A stretch of DNA of 64,000 bases, from the NCBI RefSeq assembly GCF_037176765.1, contig NC_090022.1, forward strand, positions 76,509,209-76,573,208. Direction: 5' to 3'. The stretch comes from Anolis sagrei (lineage: Eukaryota > Chordata > Lepidosauria > Squamata > Anolidae). A program made the translations under genes and the position numbers. The notes below the pieces were generated by a model that worked only from the letters and a program-made list of their open reading frames with translations, had not been told where the DNA came from and made no database searches. This document shows positions 57,844-64,000 of the stretch, piece by piece. Position 1 is the stretch's first letter. Every line of letters begins with the position of its first letter.

Positions 57844-59851
57844 GGAACATATCTTCCATGGATGCAGAGATTGTACCACATTCCAGAAGAACAGATGCAG
57901 GGTTGCTGTCAGATTTTTAAACTGTATGGCCATGTTCCGGTAGCATTCTCTCCTGACATTTTGCCTAAATCTGTGTCTGGCATCTTCAGAGGTCTGTTGT
58001 AGGGGAGGCAAGTGGAGTGTATATAAATCTATGGAGAGAATGCTCCACTTGCCTCACCTTCAACAGACCTCTGAAGATGCCGGCCTCAGATGAAGGTAAA
58101 ACATCAGGAGAGAATGCTACCGGACCATGGCCATACAGCCCGAAAAACTAACAGCAATCCAGTGATTCCAGGCATGAAAGCCTTCAACAACACATAGAAT
58201 AGATGTAGCATAATCCTAAATCATTGGGATTTAATTTTCCCAGTGAAATATATTCAGGACTTCTGCTTTTGTTTCTTAAAATTGGCACATGTGCAAGGAA
58301 TAAAGTCCAAGGAAAAATATATACAAAGGACTGTCTGCAAAGATGGGGACGACTTCAGAGAACTAGCCTTAGGACAGCTCAGAATAATAGTGGTGGATTC
58401 ATCTGGCAAAATTCTTGACTTGATTTATTGATTTCTTTCTTTTTAATATTTATATCCCACTGGGACCCAAAGTGGGCTACAACTTTAAAAAATAAAGTAA
58501 AACCATTTGTAGTCCAATTTTTTTAAATAAAAAATAACCAATCCCACTAAAAGATACTAATTTTAAACAATTTAAATACATTTAAAATGTGATAAGGAAG
58601 ATAAGAGATACATTACCCATGTGGAAGCCCTTCTGCAACAGCCAATCATCAGCTGAGGGCCTGACTAGAAGTGCATCTATACCAGGCATGGGCAAACTTC
58701 AACCCTCCAGGTGTTTAGGACTTCAACTCCCACAATTCCTGACAGGCTCAGGCCCTTTCCTTTTCCCCTTCAGCCACTTAACCTTCTTGCACTCAGGCTT
58801 ACAATCAAAATAAAGACACAACATGCAAAGAGAAAAAATAAGAAGAGGGGGAAATTAGATTCAGCAGCAGCTGAGGGACGAAGTTTGCCCATGCCTGATC
58901 CATACTGTCGAATTAATGCCATTTGACATCACTTTAACAAACATTGCTCAATGCTATGAAATCAAGTTGCATGGTGAAGCACCACTACTAGTCAAAGAAA
59001 GTTAATAACCTTGTAAAACTCCAGTGATTCCAGAGCATTGAACTATAGTAATAGTGTCCAACTGTGTTAATTCTATAGTTAATTCTATGGAGCTTCTGGT
59101 GGCGCAGTGTGTTAAACCCTTGTGCTGGCAGGACTGAAGACCGACAGGTTGGAGGTTCAAATCCGGGGAGACTGAGGGTGAGCTCCCTCTGTCAGCTCCA
59201 GCTCCTCATGTGGGGACATGAGAGAAGCCTCCCACAAGGCTGATAAAACCAAAACATCTGGCCATCCCCTGGGCAATGTCCTTGCAGACGGCCAATTCTC
59301 TCACACCAGAAGCGACTTGCAGCTTCTCAATTTGTTCCTGACAAATAATAATAATAAAACCTGCAGCATTCTCTTTCCTTACAATAGCTCCCATGCAACA
59401 GGATTTAGAGAAAACTATATGAAAGAAAATGAAACCAATAAGTGTTTTCTTTTCTTAGCCCTGTATACAGTTAGGGTCAATTTTCTCCATTGTGATAAGG
59501 TCTCTCATGAATGTAAAAGGTGAAATGGCTGTGTGGGATGGGGAGAAGATTTAGGGTGCTGCTGATCTCGATGACTGACTTTGGAGTAGGAAAATATATG
59601 ATTATTGAAATAGCTACCACTGTAAAAAGCCCTTTCCCCTTCTCCAGAATCACCGAAAAAGCCTGACAGGCCCAGAATCTGAAAATCAAAACCAGCCCAT
59701 CAAGTACTGTTGTGTTTATCTGCCTGACGGGACTGCTTCGTTAGCTCCAGTGCGGCCTGGTCTCTCCATCCAGGAAATGCTGTCTGGAATTTGTCAGCGC
59801 CGTGGCCTCCATCTGCCGGATGTCAAGATTTACCTTGTGGGGAACGAAAAG
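48442..59851 (+). CDS. RGS14: Regulator of G-protein signalling 14 (exons 1-9; continues right of window)
   Basis: Seen: nine exons join in phase to give 349 residues. The N-terminus [15 protein letters not shown] matches the RGS14 start. Residues about 60-172 form an RGS domain ([45 protein letters not shown]). A basic Ser-rich linker follows ([24 protein letters not shown]). From about residue 300 the first Raf-like Ras-binding domain starts ([24 protein letters not shown]). Known: RGS14 accelerates GTP hydrolysis on G-alpha-i/o, binds Ras/Rap through its RBDs and binds GDP-bound G-alpha-i through a C-terminal GoLoco motif. The second RBD and GoLoco are beyond the window. All splice borders are canonical and no defect is seen. 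The start codon follows a GC-rich 5' region and is divergent to the WD gene. Confidence 0.96.
49296..49590 (+). repeat. tRNA-derived SINE (type B)
   Basis: ttgcaggttcgaatttgg (B-box), ccttggaggtgtctacagac, cagtcggacacaactagac, and tail gtcagggaaaacttttacc. Lies in RGS14 intron 1. Confidence 0.85.
49885..50093 (+). repeat. tRNA-derived SINE (type A)
   Basis: tgtagtggtttcagtgctgg, ccagggtttgagtccc (B-box), ggctgccatatgtcacaaat. Confidence 0.75.
50251..50547. mobile_element. Two adjacent palindromic MITEs (ggccccttccacac family)
   Basis: First from ggcccccttccacacagc to ggctgtgtgaagg (about 50399); second from ctacactgccctatatctta to ggcagtgtggaaaggat. Confidence 0.75.
51476..51497 (+). CDS. 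RGS14: RGS14 exon 2 (22-base micro-exon)
   Basis: Only 22 bases, between acceptor ttcttttgcag and donor GTAAGT, coding GLASSDG. It is phase 0 in and 1 out and matches the SDGEL stretch expected after GRM in RGS14. Confidence 0.85.
52457..52611 (+). CDS. RGS14: RGS14 exon 3
   Basis: 155 bases, acceptor tgtttcacag and donor GTGAGT. A Ser-rich lead ([19 protein letters not shown]) is followed by the start of the RGS domain ([20 protein letters not shown]). Confidence 0.94.
53013..53105 (+). CDS. RGS14: RGS14 exon 4 (RGS core)
   Basis: 93 bases coding 31 residues [20 protein letters not shown] to PANCTEQ; phase 0 at both ends. It contains the SAEN segment that contacts the G-alpha switch regions in RGS proteins. 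Confidence 0.96.
53995..55112 (-). mobile_element. L2-clade LINE, 5'-truncated
   Basis: Reverse copy. Its 3' tail is at 53995-54250 (tttatttattcatttactgc; atttatattttctcaccc). The body codes [16 protein letters not shown], then [31 protein letters not shown] and [15 protein letters not shown], the end of an L2-type reverse transcriptase. Stops and shifts make it dead. It occupies RGS14 intron 4. Confidence 0.88.
55487..55785 (+). repeat. tRNA-derived SINE (type B)
   Basis: gtggggcagtgggttaaacc (A-box), ggcggttcaaatctgg (B-box), ggtgtctacggacaacgg, agttggacacaactagac, and tail aaacatttacctttac. Confidence 0.88.
56184..56327 (+). CDS. RGS14: RGS14 exon 5 (RGS domain)
   Basis: 144 bases, acceptor ctccatag and donor GTGAGA. 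It encodes [20 protein letters not shown] to DMFNVQQLQ. Confidence 0.95.
56519..56668 (+). CDS. RGS14: RGS14 exon 6 (end of RGS domain)
   Basis: 150 bases, acceptor ttgcttcag and donor GTACAA. It encodes [20 protein letters not shown], then a Pro-rich tail. Confidence 0.94.
56810..56921 (+). CDS. RGS14: RGS14 exon 7 (linker)
   Basis: 112 bases, acceptor ttcctctag and donor GTGAGT. It encodes [19 protein letters not shown] then [16 protein letters not shown], a basic Ser/Arg linker typical of RGS14. Confidence 0.9.
57136..57257 (+). CDS. RGS14: RGS14 exon 8 (linker)
   Basis: 122 bases, acceptor ctatcctag and donor GTGAGA. It encodes [20 protein letters not shown] then [18 protein letters not shown], matching the conserved [17 protein letters not shown] stretch of RGS14. 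Confidence 0.93.
57811..57842 (+). repeat. (gt)n microsatellite
   Basis: About fifteen gt units in RGS14 intron 8. Confidence 0.95.
57895..58193. mobile_element. Foldback element, complete
   Basis: Arms cattctctcctgacattttgc / gtaaaacatcaggagagaat and ggcatcttcagaggtctgtt / aacagacctctgaagatgcc; ends catgaaagccttcaacaac. Confidence 0.85.
58430..58520 (-). repeat. L2-type LINE tail
   Basis: tttaatatttatatcccact then gggacccaaagtgggctac. Confidence 0.55.
58671..59091. mobile_element. Palindromic MITE (gtagaattaatgc family), interrupted
   Basis: Left end gtgcatctatac. After the hAT insert it continues tgtcgaattaatgcc and ccatttgacatcactttaac, to the inverted end gtgttaattctatag. Confidence 0.65.
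58683..58897. mobile_element. hAT MITE, 215 bp, with extra interior
   Basis: caggcatgggcaaacttcaa to agtttgcccatgcctg. Flanks atctatac (58675-58682) / atccatac (58898-58905) give an 8-bp duplication with one mismatch. The interior is longer than at 44645 and not palindromic. Confidence 0.8.
59092..59355 (+). repeat. tRNA-derived SINE (type C)
   Basis: gagcttctggtggcgcagtg (A-box), ggaggttcaaatccgg (B-box), gacatgagagaagcctccc, aagcgacttgcagcttctc, and aataataataa tail. Inserted next to the palindromic MITE. Confidence 0.88.
59648..59851 (+). CDS. RGS14: RGS14 exon 9 (start of RBD1)
   Basis: 204 bases, acceptor cttctccag and donor GTATGT. It encodes [38 protein letters not shown] to [10 protein letters not shown], the first Ras-binding domain. 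The next exon is outside the window. Confidence 0.95.
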
Positions 59852-62800
59852 GTATGTGTGTATGCCTTCAAGTGACCCATGGATTTTCTAAGGTTTTATT
59901 AGGCAAGGAATACTCAGAGATGGTTTTGCCAAACCCTTCCTCTGAAATATAGCCTACCACACCTGGTATTTGTCCGCAGTCTCTCATCCAAGCACTAAAA
60001 GATCCACTTTTTTGCTGAGGAGAAAAAGAAGGCAGTCTTAAAAGAAAAAGCACCACTGCAGGAATCTAAGAGAAGGGGGATGCGGTGCTGTATTTACCAA
60101 TACTAAGTAAAGTAAAAAGGGTTTGGAAGCCCAGTATTCTGTCCACCTAATCATCCACTTTCACGTGCAAATATTTGCTTTGAAAGGCGGATTGTGAAGA
60201 CAATGAATCTGAATGGTTTGGAACACTTTCAAAGTTAAGCTTACAACAGCTCCCCAGCTTCATTCCACTATTCCATAACCTGACAATAAATATAAACATT
60301 TGAGCTGGGAAGCCAGCAAATCAAGGCAACTGCATGCCTAAACTTTTGTAGGAACCAGAGCCTTGGCTCCTCCGCTCCTTTTAGTACACAGACAGCATTC
60401 CAGGTGTTATTAGACTATGAATTCCTGCATCCTTAGCTAGAAGTAAGGCGTGCTGGAAGTTACAGTCCAACCAGCTCTAGAGTACTACATGATTCCCATC
60501 CCTCCTTTATTTCATTTTTTCTAATAAGAAAGCCCATAAGTTTTAAAAAGCTGGAATACACCTTTTGAATTTAAGTTGGTGGTATATACCATTAGGGCAT
60601 TTTCACATCACCCTAACAGTATCTTTAATTTGTGTTTGTGTTATTTGAGTGCATGTGTGGGTGAGGATGCTAGATATGATACATAAGAGAGCTGTTTCTT
60701 AGCCAGAAGTACTTTTTAGGAAATGTAGTTATTCTACACTGTCATTAGAATAGCTGGTGTAGCAAATGTTAAGTTTAGAATCATGTATAAAATACCCTTC
60801 CATATCTACAGGCGTCAGGTTTTTGACATACTGTCACTGAGCATAGCTGTGATGTGAGTAATGGGGTGGACTAGAGCAGGGATGGGCAGCATGTATCTTT
60901 CCAGGTGTTGGTGGACTGCTGTAATGTCTCATCACTGGCTATGCTGGGCAACGATGATGGAAGTTATATCTCAACATCATCTGAAGGTCACAGAGGGTAA
61001 ACACCCAGGGCTAGAAATAGAGAGCAAGACAGTGTAAATTAGCAATGTGTGAAGTGCCAAATTAGACAAAGGTCCAAAGCAGGAGACTTTGACCAAGATC
61101 CTGTATCGTGCTGCTGGGTTGTAAAGTTCCGCTGGGTGGAGCTTCCACCTCCCTGCACACTTGACCCACTTGTTTTCTGTGTGGGTACATCTCCACATCA
61201 TTCAGGAGCCAAAGTAGGATGGAAGGCGACTGAAGGTAAACAGATAGACAGACAAATAGCTGGACCTGGCAGCAGGAAGAAGATGGCATTCTCTTGACCT
61301 TTTGTAGGACCTTCCGGGGTCCAGGAGGATGCTTTGTTCTTCCTGTGGGCAACTACAGGAATGGATCTGACTCACTGCCTGCCTGCACCTTTGTCCTTTC
61401 CACCATATCCTCTGCCATTCAGCCAGAAAACCAGTAGATTGCTTGTGGATAGTTCTAATAGGTGGAAATATTAAATTGTTCCACTCACAACCACCAAAAA
61501 AAGTTGCATATTAATTAAACTTTCATACTTCACTAATGGGATGCTATGCACACTCACAGGCAGGCTAGAGGTCAGATATCAGATTGGGCAAATGTCTAAA
61601 TGTGGTTAGACAGAGTGTGGTGTGGCATGTGGCTCTGGGTTTGTACATGATGTAATTAGTTACTCAAACTATTGGACTAGCCTAGAGGAAAGAGTTTTCA
61701 TAGGACCTCATGTCTCTTCATTGGCTTGGTAGGTCAGCTGGTCAAACAATGGGGGTCAGCTTTCAGGCCAGCTTTGCTATCAGGGTAGCATCTCAGGGCC
61801 AAGGCATTTAGTTGAGCTCAGTTTAGCTGGCTGGTGGAAGGCCCATAACACTTTTCTCCGCTACACTATTCAAGGTATACAAGCCCTGTTTTTTTCGTGT
61901 GACCCCTACAGTTGGACTGTAGATTATGGCACTTGTAATTCAACACAACTGATAAGCATCTTGTTGGGAAATGGTGGTCTAAGTACTGCACAGTTCAAAT
62001 TTATTTGACTTTTGAATTGCTTTATTAGCATTCCTCTTTTGCAAAATGCAGCAAATAAATATTTATCTAAGAAATCAGATGACCACCCTGATTGGATACA
62101 AAAGATCTATTTGCACTAGACAAATACTTTTCAGTTTATAGCTGATTACAAGATTTGCATATGCTCACTGGTTATTCCTAAGAAAAATAAATCAAGTTTC
62201 CTGTTTCCTAAATTAGATATGTATTAAAGCCCTCCTGTTGGATCATGCTACTTAGAAATAAGTCTCACTGATATAAATAGGCTTGCTTACAACTAATATA
62301 TAGGACTAATGCCTAAGGTGGTTGTTAGATAGAGAATAAATCTTATTGCATTTAGTGGAATTTTGGTAATCTTACAGTGCATTCATTGGATGCTTTTTTT
62401 AAAAAATGCATAGTTTATGTAGCATTTATGTAGTGAATTTGTTCAGAATGTCTGATCTCAAGACATCTCAGTAATCTTTAAAATGGCTTTTAAAGTATTA
62501 TGTGGCCAATAATATTACTGTCTTACACATGTAAGAAGAATGGGATTGTGAATAGCCCCCCAGGGCAACCTTGGTCCAAAGGTTCCTTCTGATTTCTTTT
62601 TGAATCCGTGCTTCACATTGGAAAAAGAATTGAAAACATTATCCACAACAAGGACTGCATTCAAGAAAGGAAAGAAAGAGAAAAAGGAGTTCTTCTGTGC
62701 ATGCCTCTGGAGTAAATAACAGTATAAGCTTTCAAGCAGGCAAAGCACTACTGTAGTATGTACGTTTTTCCAGAAGTAAGTCACAGAAACACAGCAGAAT

Positions 62801-64000
62801 ATTATATAAAGCAAGCCTGTGATCATCATGCTTTATTCTTCCTATTTCAATTTTTACTTTTAAAAGTCTAATATACACATTAAAAACTGTAACAAACACA
62901 GAAAACAAGAAAATGAACAAAATCTACAATAACAGAACGTATTTTTAATTTATAGTTATATGTTATTGTTTAGCTATTACGTTTTGGTTTTCATGTGTAT
63001 GTACAGTATTGAATTTTGCCTTTATAATGTTAGAAACCGCTTTGAGTTCCCTTAGAGAGAGAAAAGCAGTATATAAATGCAATAAATAAATACCGTAAGT
63101 AAATAAATATTTCATAGTTGGTGTAATGTCATGCTCTGTTTAAAATTTTAAAAGAAAAAAAAAACAGAATTAAGTGTCATGATTGTTAATACTCTAGAAA
63201 ACAAGAAGGGGTTACATATACTGTAATATAATTACTTTCTTTTGGTTTTAGGGTCAGCTAAAATATCTTTCCAAAATTTCAAGTGACATTTTGGTGAATG
63301 ACACATAGAAAGCTCTTTATTTAAAGATGGACTAGAGGGAAACCAAATTTAATCATAATTGTCCATATGTTTCTCCCCCTTCACATATCTTGATTTACTT
63401 GACAATTTTTGTAATAGGGCTGTTCAAATTTTGTTTAGCCAATTCCGCAGAGTAAGGCCATTCAAAGTAAGTCCATTCAAAGTGTTCCTAGGGCGGACAA
63501 TTTCCGCCCTAGGAACACCTCCTTCTTCCTTGACTGATTTACAGTTTGATTGCTTTTAAATTGCTCGTATCTGTTGTAGGTGATTGGAGAGAACAAGGGT
63601 TTCCTGTGAGATTTATGCCACCTATAACCACTTGGCTTAGTCTTGCACGTCGCAGGTTATGGCCCTCCACGCTAGTTCTTCCTCCTGTCAATGAATTGCT
63701 GTCATTGCCATCCAAGCACATAAATCTAATCTTTTATTCTACAGTTTCAAAGACTGATATACACAAGGAAGAAAGAAAAACTAAATTTGCCCCGTGGAAT
63801 TGAATCTTAAAATATTTGTGGCCATTTTTAAACATTTTAGGGGGATAGTGCAAGGATACATGTTACATTACTTGGACTCACATTAAGAGGTAATTGACAC
63901 CCAGTTAAAAGAATGTTTTCAAAACATGTAAAATAGGAAAAAAGAAGACCAGTCCCGTCCCCCCCCCTTAGACAAAGTGAAATGGCTGATTTTAGATGAT
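59852..64000 (+). other. RGS14: RGS14 intron 9, to window end
   Basis: No exon continuing the Ras-binding domain was found. An L2-type tail lies at about 63020-63115 (aaaccgctttgagttccc, taaataaataccg). A short inverted pair, gtgttcctagggcgga / ccgccctaggaacac, is at 63482-63519. The rest is unremarkable AT-rich sequence. Confidence 0.6.
59862..60000 (-). repeat. 5S-rRNA-derived SINE, diverged
   Basis: aggcaaggaatactcagaga, ggttttgccaaacccttcc, then gtctctcatccaagcac (reverse of the 5S ttggatgggag box). Confidence 0.5.

Overview
This is a 64-kb piece of a vertebrate nuclear genome, most likely a squamate reptile (an iguanian or Anolis-like lizard is the best guess). The evidence is intron-split genes with canonical GT-AG borders, RTE-BovB LINE copies, CR1 copies ending in the typical attctatg repeats, L2-type LINE tails, tRNA-derived SINEs with BovB-like tails, 5S-rRNA-derived SINE remnants and many short palindromic DNA transposons. 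One of these is a SPIN-type hAT element. I saw no bacterial-style operon, CRISPR array, rRNA gene or intact tRNA gene.

Layout. (1) 870-6629, minus strand: the first three coding exons of an ARL3-like small GTPase; the rest runs off the left edge. (2) 14764-35367, minus strand: sixteen in-phase exons of a WD40-repeat gene. They give 2148 bases, or 716 uninterrupted codons, with at least nine blade-like repeats. I could not match it to a named family. Its 5' end may lie in or near a CpG-rich block at 38.69-39.21 kb, and a possible extra 3' exon lies near 9.2 kb. (3) 48442-59851, plus strand: exons 1-9 of RGS14 (N-terminus, complete RGS domain, linker, and the start of the first Ras-binding domain). 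The remaining exons lie to the right of the window, and the last 4.1 kb is intron.

The WD gene and RGS14 are divergent, and the ARL3-like gene lies downstream of the WD gene on the same strand. RGS14 is a G-alpha-i/o GAP and scaffold, and ARL3-type GTPases act in ciliary lipid-protein trafficking. A shared pathway for the three genes is not shown by the sequence.

Everything else is intron or intergenic DNA dense in mobile elements. The clearest structures are: a 735-bp SPIN-like hAT element with an 8-bp target-site duplication; seven further short hAT-type elements whose duplications also fit NNNTANNN; a BovB tail nested in another BovB copy with a 10-bp duplication; a 318-bp hairpin; a 140-bp-period polypyrimidine array; and a module of about 130 bp shared by three otherwise different elements.
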